NCBI GenBank assembly: GCA_019095985.1 | Contig: CM032667.1 | Coordinates: forward strand, 40,713,826 to 40,777,825 | DNA: 64,000 nt | Origin: Streblospio benedicti | Taxonomy: Eukaryota > Annelida > Polychaeta > Spionida > Spionidae | Direction: 5' to 3' | The notes under the pieces: generated by a model | Told to the model about the DNA's origin: nothing | Databases searched by the model: none | Seen by the model: the letters and a program-made list of their open reading frames with translations, nothing else | Program-made: the position numbers and the translations under genes | Shown here: piece after piece, positions 24,151 to 34,958 of the stretch | How positions within the stretch are numbered: the first letter of the stretch is position 1 | How the letters are laid out: every line of letters starts with the position of its first letter

Positions 24151-27100
24151 CTTTTGCTCAATATGGTGTTGAAACTGAGCAACAGTCTAACTCACCGCAT
24201 GTGACAATCTCAGTGAGAGACTCATCAAACATACCAGCTCGGGATGCAGCATCGCGGGCCCAACTACTATTGCAATCTGTCAGTGGGGTGTATGGTGGCT
24301 GAATATGCATGTTTAGTTAGTGCAGGCATGCAGCATTGTTTGGGTGATTATTGGTGTCAGAGCACTGTTTATTCTCTTGATTTTAGTAGCCTACAGCCAT
24401 GCACTTTACATGCATCATAGCTGCCAATGCTTATTAAGCCCGGCTCTGTAGTAAGAACCGTATTAGACTGCTCCGTCACATACACTAGGGGTCTTGATAG
24501 TAGGTCTACTGTCTGTCATGCTATAGGGTTTTATAGCCATAATATCAAAACACTGTAATAGCTGGTTATGCAACAAACACATGATATCATGAGGATTTTT
24601 GGAATTATGAAATTAGTCCAAGTTATTAGGTACCAAAATTAAACCATCTGAATATTAAGTTGTGTGTGGTAATAGCGGTCGTGAGTTGAATGCCTCGAAA
24701 TACACCGGCGCGGGGTGTTGACCACATGACCTCGTGACCTCGGAAAATTCACACTGTCATACACTTTCTGTCGTACTTCAAGACACACTGTTTTGATATT
24801 GCTCTCATGCATCGTTCATTGGTAATATGTACTAGTGCCTCAAGAAGTTTTCAATATTACCTTTACACAAGATTTTTTTTCTTACCGATAAACCACAGTT
24901 ATTGCACATTGTTGCTATATTTGGCAGTCAATAAAATATACTCTATTGCAAGTGGTGGGCCATAGAGCAGACCCCGGCACGCTTCTAGTACTTTAACAAC
25001 GTGAGTGAGCCATCCAGGATGTACACACAATAAAATTGAAGAGTACGCTTGTAAACCCCATCTTCAGCTATATCAGCCCAGTTGGAGGGACACGTTTGAC
25101 AAACTAATGCTGCATGTGAGAGAGAATATTTCAATGCAAATGCAAGATGAAAATGTAATTTGAAATACAATGCATCTCCATTAGTAAGTTGTCCCCATAT
25201 AATAAAATGGCAACCAGGTGAGTTTTGTTGCATAAGTTGTGATGAAGAAGGAAAGAAAGAGGGAGAGAGAAAAGGAGAGATGCCCCGGTAGACTAGTACC
25301 AGTGACGCGGAAAAGCGCCGTTTCCGCTCGCTGCTCGCCGGGTTGAGGCTGTGGTGGGAGCCGCATTCACGACAGCGACGACGGCGACAGCGGCTGATGA
25401 CGGCTCACCCGTGGTAGTGGGATAGCGATTTATAGGCATCTTTTCTGTCTGAGTCTGTCATATAAACGGTCTTGTGAATAGTGGTGCTGAGTGGCGCAAG
25501 TTCACCCAATGTGTGTGCGCTAGTTTGTTTGGGATAATGGTGCGTATTTGAGATATGTTTTGAGCTGAGTAGTAGGATATGAATGTACGTGGAGATGCGC
25601 TGGGATGACACCGGCTTAGGTTGTTTACATGAGTGGCACACGTGGTGGGGTGTGTGCACGGGCTGGGGTGGCAGGCTGGGCTGAAACACCAGCTGCTGGG
25701 GAGGAAAAGTATTATTTAGGGTCTGAGTAAATAGGTATACTAGCAATTCCATTGAAGAGACTCATAGTGGTTGTAGTAGTTGATTCTAAGTGTAATAGCT
25801 ATCGCTGGATATGGTTATGGTTGCGTGCAAATTATCATATAAATCACAGGTTCATTGATATGTAGAAGTTTTGTGAGGATTTGATTGGGATTTGAATAGA
25901 TGAACAGTGTAGTGGAGCATCTATCAGGCAGCATACGTGTGTTTAACTGGATTTGGCGTGGTAAGCCTGGTGTAAATGTGCTTACATGGACCACACCACT
26001 GCGGCTCTCGGTGGTGATACACGTCACGTAGTGCAGGCTGGGATATTCGCACGGTTGTTGACACTTATATCCGCCATATTTTTCATATAGTTCTGGATAT
26101 TGCTTTAAAAGAAATATGACAGCGTTAAATGCAGGGCGAAGCTTTATTTTATAATTCCCATTGGCATCATCTCAGATAGGCGGCAAAATGTACAGGAATA
26201 TACGTTTGTATCTTGAGGTTTGGATATGCTTTCAAGTTAAGCCTTTGTAAACGTAAAATCGGTTACGTTTTACTGAAAAATACAACAATACCACTAAAGA
26301 CATTTTACCTGATACATTTTTGTTGAATGGAAATAATATCTGGTTAGTGTTTGCGTATGGGGTTGATATGACATGCACGCAATATCGTAGTTATTGGATT
26401 CTGTGTTGAGCAAACAGGATATTGTCAATTGTGACTATCCTTGAATGAAATTCTTGTAGGAATCTTTGCTGGTAACCGTACAATTATATGGATTTAACAT
26501 AACAAGTTAGTTCAGCGTTGTTATACTTGAAGTCGGGAGTAAGTGTGAAGGAACACTGCCTGTAAAATGCTCATTTTATCAGGATACTTCTATAACAGGT
26601 TTGTTATTTCAATATATTAGATTAGGCTTATTATTGTCAAAGTTTGTCTTGGATTTTTTTTTCATTGTCATATTTTGTAATTACACATACATTTGTTCTT
26701 TATAATCGTATGTGATCATACACGGACCCTAACACGAATCAAACGCATATGTTATCAGAATTGAATGATTACATAGGAGTCAACTATTTTCATAGGTTTC
26801 TTATTACAGCTCATCAATATAATACTGTGGACATGCAATATGATTATGAAAAATAGCGTCACAATGAAATATTCTGTGTGGACACGGATGCATAAAAAAC
26901 ATGAAATACTGTCTTGAAAAACTACGCCTCCCCACATTCAATCTCCCGACTAACACCCCCTCCCCCCGCTCTCTCCAGACCTCATAAAACAGCAATAACA
27001 AAACCACAAAGAACAAAACAACAATCATTAGACATTTAAGTATGTAGCATGGCTTGTTAAACGACATATCCATATCGGAATATGGACCAAATTAATCCAA

Positions 27101-27947
27101 CTATGGACCCGTTTTCCCTTGACACCTGATTATTGAGATAAGCCGAATAATCCATGTATTATTGATGGTCAATGGTGATTATATCATGGTGTTGATAATA
27201 GCATCTTTTACTAAGTACCACCATACAAGGGTTAAACGGTATCACACTTTGTTAGGGATTAATTAGAGGCTCCCAACTTCACCCCGCATCATCACATGCA
27301 CATATTGCCTCCCATCTGGTGCCCCAGTACCAACCCAATACTCACTCCATCTTTATAACACATATTGCTTTTTGGTGAGCATAGTGTTTCTCCTAGATTT
27401 GGTGGCTTTGGTGGATATTTGATCTGTAGACAGGGGCTTATCATAGCTGGAAATCTGCTGAATATCGGAGTAGCCAGCTTGAATAAAAGCCACTGAGACT
27501 CATCAAAACTACTTGAAGAATGGTCTATATATGTCACTTATTTTGTATCTGCTCATTCAATTTGCTTTTACATAATAATTGTATTGAAATGAAACAAGTT
27601 GAACATAAATGGAAAGTTATGTGCATGAACATGCCATTAGTAGAATATCGACCAGTCACATTGTTGAGAGTATCTAGATCACTAATTACCTTCTAGATTC
27701 TATACCCTTTTTTGTTTCCCATATTTGACGCATCGCAGTCGACTGATATATCAAATGTATAAAACACAGAATGAATGAAAATTGACATCTATTGAAAATG
27801 TCACTGTCCCATATAAAATGAGGTTTTGATCTTATAAATGGACCCCACGTGAGGGGCAGCCACCTATTGATAAATCAGCCCCAGACATCGTGTCTAGCCA
27901 CAGTTATGGTTCAACAGCCTCATTAAACTACGTCCAGGTTACTAGTA
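24151..27947. other. Intergenic, no gene recognised
   Basis: Unique AT-rich DNA with a purine-rich run at about 25240-25280. Reading frames up to 115 codons occur on both strands. None has a recognised domain or splice context. Confidence 0.45.
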
Positions 27948-28010
27948 CAGTAGAACCTCTAATTACAGTCCTATCTATACTCTATGGATAGACCACCTTT
28001 ATATTAAGAC
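27948..28010 (+). mobile_element. Pogo/Tigger-like MITE, left part
   Basis: After TA, the sequence CAGTAGAACCTCTAATTAC is the family's left terminus, followed by ATAGACCACC units. The right end was not found. Confidence 0.45.
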
Positions 28011-29183
28011 TCATTATTCTCAGTTTCAAACTTCCATGTGGACAATGATTTTCCGCTCCAAACGTGTCAGCTTTTCGAGACGTCAACCGATCCACAAAAT
28101 GCAATAATCTTTATTCCATCTCCAACTATCACAACGTTCTATCTATTAACCTGTGTGAGCCTGAATTCATATTCAAATAGTGAGCGTACTGACCTAGCTA
28201 CAAATCTCACTAGATCATTGGCCCACGCATTGTCAATATTATAATCCACCCTCTGACAAACCAATTTACCCTTCCTCTCCCGTAACCTTTTGACCTTCAT
28301 GTCGCGCCGCCGCCGCCGCCGCTGTTGACGTCACAAGCCACTCAGTGCGAGGTCATTGAGTGCTCATTAGCTGCTCTGCGGTCATCCATTGACCGATGGT
28401 CAGTTGATGGTCAGTGATCACTGTGATGTGATTTATTGTTTGTGACAAGGAAGCAGCTTTAGATTCTGACTGAGGCGAGGGTATGCGCATTTAAAGACAG
28501 TCAATACCTCTATTAACATAAAATAGACAATCAACTTGGATTGTTGCCTGGATACTGATAGCTAAAATTTGCAATATTTTGAGAAGAAATATTCATTTTT
28601 GTGTACAAAAATAGCTTTAATTTGTATGATCCTTTATCCTAAGCTGCACATCCTATATAAAGTATGAATATTTGTGGACGCGTTGATTTTTTAGAATCAT
28701 ATAGCACAGAAAGAAAACCTAAGAACAAAAATGTTGCCACGTACTATGCATAGAATACACGAACTGAATACCCTAACTTTTACTCATGTAACACCAAAAT
28801 ATATATTGATTCAAAATATTTGACATTTAAAAGAATATATTAGAGATTTCAGTAAGATAATCAGTCTTGCATCATCGATTGGCAGACAGGGGACAGCAAC
28901 GTGTAGATGCATTCACATTGATTTTCTGACAGGGGTCAGTCAGCACACGAATGTATGGCTGATTCTTAAAAAATCTTCCATTTACAAAGAAACTTGATAA
29001 TCAGTTAATTCGTCCTTTTTAACATCGTACTGGCCAGTTAGAAATCGGTGCCTACAAATGTAGCCTAGAATAAATTCTAACATAAGATCTATGTGTAATA
29101 GATATGCCATGTCCATGAGTGAATTGATTTTAAAAGGTGGTCATTTTGAAGAGGTGGTACTCTTTTTAGAAAGTTTGACTGTA
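28011..29183. other. Intergenic, possible control sequence
   Basis: It contains a CCG trinucleotide run (28305-28323) joined to TTGACGTCAC, and a GATGGTCAGTTGATG motif at about 28395 that recurs at 30603. No coding region was seen. Confidence 0.35.
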
Positions 29184-29322
29184 CAGTAGATCCTTTTTGT
29201 TCAAACTACAACATTCCAGGTCTCAAGTGGTTCCGGCAAAATGCCATTATCTTTACGGAGCTTCATGCTGGTCTTAACGTTGAGGTTCTTTATCGAGGTT
29301 GGGTTGATTGGAAGTTCTACCG
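29184..29322. mobile_element. Pogo/Tigger-like MITE with TA flanks
   Basis: The left end is CAGTAGATCCTTTTTG after TA (29182-29183). The right end is GGAAGTTCTACCG before TA (29323-29324). Internal GGTCTCAAGTGGTT and GGTCTTAACG units match other copies. Confidence 0.7.
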
Positions 29323-29324
29323 TA

Positions 29325-30789
29325 ATAGTAATCTATTGGCGTACATACCGAGAGACCTAACTGGTCATTAAGCAAACACTTGACCATGGGGTGCCATTAG
29401 GACGCGCCTGGACTGACCTTGTTGACTGACCACAGCTGGACGAGTCACTACCTCAAGTGCTGCCTGGGCTGATGTGGCCAGTACACATGTGGCCACCACT
29501 TCATGCAGCCACTTCCATGGCCTTTATAACATTGTCCACGAATCAAAAGTGGCCGAACATTTCCGTGATTGCTTGACACTATAATGAGATTATATTTTGC
29601 AAAAATTTGCAGCAGCCATACTTTGTATCCGTGTTCTGGCATTGCCTGTATGTATCGCATAAATACTTGTATATCATACATGTATGTTACAACACAGAGA
29701 CTTTCCGACAGTTGTGTCTGGTATACTATACGTCAACTCCCGGTCTTGATCAACCTCTTAGTTGCCGATCATAGTCATGGATGTCTACTATTACAGCCTG
29801 GAATAAAGCCTAAAATAAACACAAAGTCACCTAAATGAGCATCTGATTCATAAAAATATAGTGAATATATTTTGATAAAGTTGACATTAATATTGTAGAC
29901 TTTATTATATATGCAAAAAACTATCCATCAATGACTAAGCAGTCAATACAGACTAATCAGAGCTCAATTAGCATTCTCATCTACCCACGATACTCAGGCG
30001 TCATTGTATCAAGCCCTAAGGGACACACTGAAAACAAAAATGATCGTGTGTGCATCTGCATTGTCCAGTAAACCCTACCATTTACACCTAGCTTGTGGCT
30101 GGCTTCAAGTGGGGGCATAAGAGCTGGCCTCTCTGTACTGCTGATCATGGTGGACTCTTATTGAGGGTCTGGACCCGTGAAAACTTCATTAGTCTAGTTG
30201 AGGTTGCTTGATGTATGTGTTCTAATATAAGGGGTTCTACCCCGCACTATGAGGGGTGTAGTGATGTTTGTGATAATGCTGATTTAATTAATTGCTTATA
30301 GATTACACGTGTTATACTCTTTTACCTTTCTCTTTATTACTTTTACCATTCTCTTTATTACTTTCTTTACTTGCACTTCTTTTATAAATATAATTAGTTC
30401 TGCCTCGAAGTAGTATTGACGTGAATACATTAAAAGACATGGGTTTTGTGATAGACAATAAGAAAATACATCCCCTCATCAAAGCATTATTTTAGTATAA
30501 GAAGTGGTTACTCACAGATGGTCACTCAGCCTTCGAGCTGAGTCAGCTCACCCTCTTAACCAGTGATGTTCTATCAAAGAAGTGGTCATCGTGAGCTGTA
30601 ATGATGGTCAGTTGATGACCATTGATCAATAGGCCCAATACAGCTGATATAACCGGCCAGCATCTGGTCACTCCCTGAACATCCACAGAGACATATTGAC
30701 CAACACTATGGCCGTATTGTTTGCTGCGTAATAACATTAGATGGTAATCGTTAGTTGTCCTAAAATTATGTCGCTTGCAGTCCCTTTTA
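29325..30789. other. Intergenic, possible control sequence
   Basis: Largely unique DNA with several TGGTCA/TGACCA and AATTAG motifs. No gene recognised. Confidence 0.35.
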
Positions 30790-30875
30790 CAGTGGAACCT
30801 CTTTATTGGGGACAACCGAGAAGAGACACCAAGTCGTCACTATACATAATGTGTCACTTCGTAGAGGTTCTTGGA
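30790..30875. mobile_element. Pogo/Tigger-like MITE, short copy
   Basis: CAGTGGAACCTCTTTATTGG follows TA. The other end carries GTAGAGGTTC. The exact right boundary is uncertain. Confidence 0.5.
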
Positions 30876-31504
30876 TGTTTTAACTGCGTTTTGTGTAATC
30901 TTGTTTAATTGGGGCAACTTTGGGGCTGTGGCGGACTTTAGGCTTGCTTCTTCACCTCTTTTGCCCAAAACATGGTCTTCTAGTGGACTTGGAGTTTAAT
31001 CTCACTGGACGACATTAATGCTAACATAAAGTTTCATAATGAGACTCGCGTGAAGCAGACGTGCATCGCAATTATGCGACAAAGACTACCAAGCACTGGT
31101 CTCTACGTCTAAGGTAATATAGGCAATATTCTTGCAGTCGTGAAGAGGTCAGTTTGAACACTGGGTGTCATATCCACAGTTTGTATATTTCCCAGAGTCA
31201 ACATAGACAAAATATTCCTTTTAGAGACAAATATAGTTTTCACACGAATCCGACTATTTATATATTTCTAAATTCAATACCACCCACAGAGCACATAATG
31301 ACTCAAGAGTCATGCAACATGAGCGGTTAATAGGTTTATGTCGATCTTAATTACAATATTCTGCCTTTCGACGCAATTACAAGACAACCGCTACTGCAGA
31401 AGCCATTAAGTTAGAAAAGTCTATGTATTCTTTTAACTACACTGCATGATTATTTTCTATTAGAACTAAGGTTCTGGGTATGTTGAGAGATCACTCCATG
31501 TCTG

Positions 31505-31577
31505 TGTCTTGTATCCAACCTTCTTCGAGCTGGCTTAGTTGTTGTATTCTAAAACTTCACAGAGGTTGAACAGTTAC
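31505..31577 (+). repeat. 73-bp direct duplicate, copy 1
   Basis: Identical over all 73 bases to 31644-31716. The two copies bracket a 66-bp segment related to 33105-33171. Confidence 0.95.
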
Positions 31578-31643
31578 TGGGCGTGTTGGTCATTGTGGTG
31601 TGTGGGAAACTGGATTCATCATTCACATGTTCATGTTTGTACT
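31578..31643 (+). repeat. 66-bp segment copied from 1.5 kb downstream
   Basis: It shares a 40-base perfect block with 33105-33171 (starting TGGTCATTGTGGTGTGTGGG), and differs from it by small indels near both ends. Confidence 0.9.
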
Positions 31644-31716
31644 TGTCTTGTATCCAACCTTCTTCGAGCTGGCTTAGTTGTTGTATTCTAAAACTTCACA
31701 GAGGTTGAACAGTTAC
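31644..31716 (+). repeat. 73-bp direct duplicate, copy 2
   Basis: Perfect copy of 31505-31577, offset by 139 bases. Confidence 0.95.
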
Positions 31717-32284
31717 AGAGAAATTGATAAGTATAATGGATATGGTATACACGTATTACGTAAAATGCTCATATGCTCTTGGCTTGCTGGTCCCAAGTGG
31801 TTTCAATCGTGTGTTGATGGTCAATGTATGGTAGTTAGCACAACTTCGTCTGTAATTCTAAAGGTAAAACTTTTCAAACTTTGCTCAAACAACTGTTGAA
31901 CAAAAATGCTGGCGCAGATGATCATTATACATAATGAGTGGATACGAAATGCATTATACTATCCATTGTCTCTATAATTGGCCACACTCTGTGAAATTCT
32001 AGAACAGAACTATAAATAGAACATAAATTGGGCTGCTAATCACATGTCAGTAAATCATTACTTCCTTTTCTGATGATGACACAATTAAATGTCTTTTATC
32101 ATGTGCCACAAAAGAAAAACACACCGCAACAATTGCAGTGACACCTAATCATGCGTGTGTATAATGTGACATGTAATTTTGGTCTTTCAACTTGATATAG
32201 CTACATGTACATACATAACCCACCCACCCACTTACCAACCCACCCACTCACTCGATAACATTATGTGTTTTAGGGTGGTTGGTT

Positions 32285-32515
32285 GGACGGCTGTCTTCAT
32301 AACGTGCCCATGCTATGTCCATGCTATATCCTGCCATGTTCATGCCATATTCATGCTACACTGTATGTCTATGCTATGTCCATACTGTGCATATACTACG
32401 TACATGCTATGTCCATACTGTGGCCCATGTTATGGCCATGCTATGTCCATACTGTGCACATACCATGGTCATGCATGCTATGTCCATACCGTGTTCCTGC
32501 TATGTCCATGCTATG
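32285..32515 (+). repeat. Minisatellite of ATGCTATGTCCATACTGTGC-type units
   Basis: Degenerate tandem units of about 11 to 22 bp, built on CATGCTATGTCCAT. All three plus-strand frames stay open across it, because the unit lacks stop codons, and give Cys/His/Met-rich pseudo-proteins. Confidence 0.9.
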
Positions 32516-32550
32516 AGACCACTGATGGCTCTCACTGGGTCGTATAATGA

Positions 32551-32627
32551 TTTATGGGTGCACTGACTAATTAGCCACCCAGTATGGCGGTTTATGGGGT
32601 GGCCGTAAATTAGGGAACCATAAACCC
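32551..32627. promoter_or_regulatory. Candidate homeodomain-site cluster
   Basis: TTTATGGG occurs at 32551 and 32591, and its reverse complement CCATAAACCC at 32618. TAATTAG lies at 32568 and AAATTAG at about 32607. These resemble Cdx/Hox-type (TTTATGG) and general homeodomain (TAATTA) sites. This is motif evidence only. Confidence 0.25.
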
Positions 32628-34904
32628 AGCCAGGTCCCCTGCGCTGATGTGGGATGATAACAGATCTGATCTTTGCCACCGTCAATAATGTTTGCTGAAT
32701 GTTGATTGTAACTTGAGTTGCTCGTTAAATCTATCATCACTTTAACAAGAATACATATAAGGAAATTATCATAGACATTGTCACTGGTAGCTCCAGGGTT
32801 TTAGAATGAGCTAGACAGAAGAACTGCCAATAGAGTCCGTAAGCGGGTCCCAACCTTTATAAAGAGACCGCCGAGAATCTTGTTAACAAGAGCATCCCTC
32901 TATACGCATCACTTGAATAGAGCCTGCAGGGTTGTCAAACCAGAGAGCTTATTCTGTTTGCAAACTTGGTCCACATCGCCGAGACTCTGAAGTCATTTGC
33001 AATGGACAGTTAATTGCGAGTAATTGTGTGAGGTCGCATCAAAGCTGGCCATGGGGCTAGTAATTTAGATGTCCCTGCTGCCTATAATCCAACTACTGGT
33101 CACTCGCGTGTGCTGGTCATTGTGGTGTGTGGGAAACTGGATTCATCATTCACTATGTTCATGTTTGTACTGTGTTCAGACTTTTGCCAGAGATGTTGTA
33201 ATAGTGGGACACGAATTGATAAACATAGAACTGCAACACTGTTCTTTAAAACTACATGTTGGCCTTATCATAAAGTACTGCCAAAAACTAAAAACTACAG
33301 CTTCCGACATATTCTACTATTCTAGGGGCGGGTTTGTAAGAAGGTGGAATATGGAGAAAAAGGCCGAAATAAAAGGATGTGTGAAAATACCTTAAAACGT
33401 ATGTGGGATGTGGGAAAAAGCCCCAAAAGTATGGAGGTGGGATTTCTTGACCACTTATAAACCCACACCCGCAGTAATGTGGTCCATGATACTATCACTT
33501 ACAGGATAAAACTACTACTTATATTGCCATATCTAGCTACTGAAACAACATATTTGGCAATCACACAAATCCATTGACAAGAGTATTTCTTGGGCTCTTC
33601 ACAAAGATATTTCACCACCAGCACAGCTACTAGCAATTCCAGGTTTTTGGACAGTCAGGCATACGCGTGTTATCTTGATAACAATGAACACTTCTGGATC
33701 AGTTTGTCATGCTCCCCTACCCAAACTCCCAACCCACCAAGCACTGTTTAACATGAATCAGACGTTCAAAGAAGTAGAGATAAAAAGCAATGAAAAACCA
33801 ATAAACCTCTGAACTTGATCCGAAACAAAATCAATGTTGGCGTTGTTTTGCTAATCCCTTAAGCCGGCGAAACATTATTGCTGCAGTATCTGCAGTATTA
33901 TTGCGCCGCCACGTGAGATTTCCCGAGGGGAATAAAGATGTAGTTCGAAATGAGTTCGTCCTTGTGCGTGGTAATTGGCAAACTTCTCTCCCCCAGACCT
34001 ACAAATTTATTAGAACCAATAGCCAGAGACGTGTTTTGCAAACAGAATCATTTTTCCTTGTGTAGTATCTACCCAAAAAATCGTGTGATGAACATGTGTG
34101 GTTGTCTGACTGGCGCTTTCAAAATATTCAAGGTGACCGAGAAACCGGAGAAGCAAAAATCTTCAAAAGAACACAACCTTTTGTATTTCGTGTCTTACTC
34201 CCAGCTTTAGCCTTGGTGTTTGCCTCAGTTTCTCAACAGTTCATAATTCAATAGGATTAGCTCAACAAAAACAAATATGAAGCTGTTGAGAGTCCATAGT
34301 GACTCGTAGACGATCGCCCCAAACGTAGTGCAGGTGTTTCATGCTTTTGCCAATTTTGGTTTTGTAAGGTTATGTCAGACTGCAATTAGTCATGACAAAG
34401 TCACAAGGGAGACGATTTCTAGTCATGTTCTTTAGTGGCCAAATGATAGAACAATTTGAAAATGTGTGTAAGATTGTTTAAGGCATAAGAGTCAGTGGAT
34501 GGAGAAGAGACATACAACGCTAGCAGATCCAAAGCATACATACAGGTACATGTACATTGTAGTGCCCTATACATGAGGCATGTAAGCCCCCTCACCGTAA
34601 CTAGGAAGATCTTTTGCTCGTGAGGTTGTAGCATCTTAAAGAGCCTTGACATATAGAATAAATCAACAAATCCACTAATTGTCCCTTCACACCAACCCCA
34701 CAGCACATGCATCTTTTCCCCTCGAAACAACCTTGCTTTGTCGGTGTAGAATGCTGCAAATGAGACAAGAGTATGGAGAGGGCGCCATGGCAGGGGAGGA
34801 TAGACTGATGTGCAGTTCCATCCATGAAACATTAAACCACGAGTTAACACCCGCCTATTAATGCGCATGGACGCATTAGGCCCTTTAATGGCGCTATCCA
34901 TTAG
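32628..34904. other. Intergenic, no gene recognised
   Basis: Unique sequence, including the source segment at 33105-33171 of the copied piece at 31578. No coding region was recognised. Confidence 0.4.
33105..33171 (+). repeat. Downstream counterpart of the 31578-31643 segment
   Basis: Nearly the same sequence, without the 73-bp flanking duplicate. This is the likely template or ancestral location. Confidence 0.85.
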
Positions 34905-34958
34905 TGACGTCAGCTCCTGGTTACTAGGAGACAGCGACCCGCCTGTTGCCATGGAAAC
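34905..34958. promoter_or_regulatory. CRE plus two RFX X-box-like sites
   Basis: A perfect palindromic CRE, TGACGTCA, lies at 34905-34912. An X-box-like GTTACTAGGAGAC lies at 34920-34932. A near-perfect RFX X-box, GTTGCCATGGAAAC, lies at 34945-34958 (consensus GTNRCCNNRGYAAC, one mismatch). RFX and CREB-type factors are known to act together at such paired sites. The cluster is about 3.8 kb upstream of the channel start codon. It overlaps the start of a 177-codon minus-strand open frame judged not to be a gene. Confidence 0.4.

Noticed and set aside
32179-32566. Three overlapping plus-strand frames rich in Cys, His and Met
   Set aside because: All three frames are open only because the minisatellite unit lacks stop codons.
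34419-34952. 177-codon minus-strand open frame, the longest apart from the two genes
   Set aside because: No domain, odd composition (Cys/Thr run from a TGTACA-rich stretch), and its start lies on the RFX/CRE-like cluster. It is probably a chance frame.
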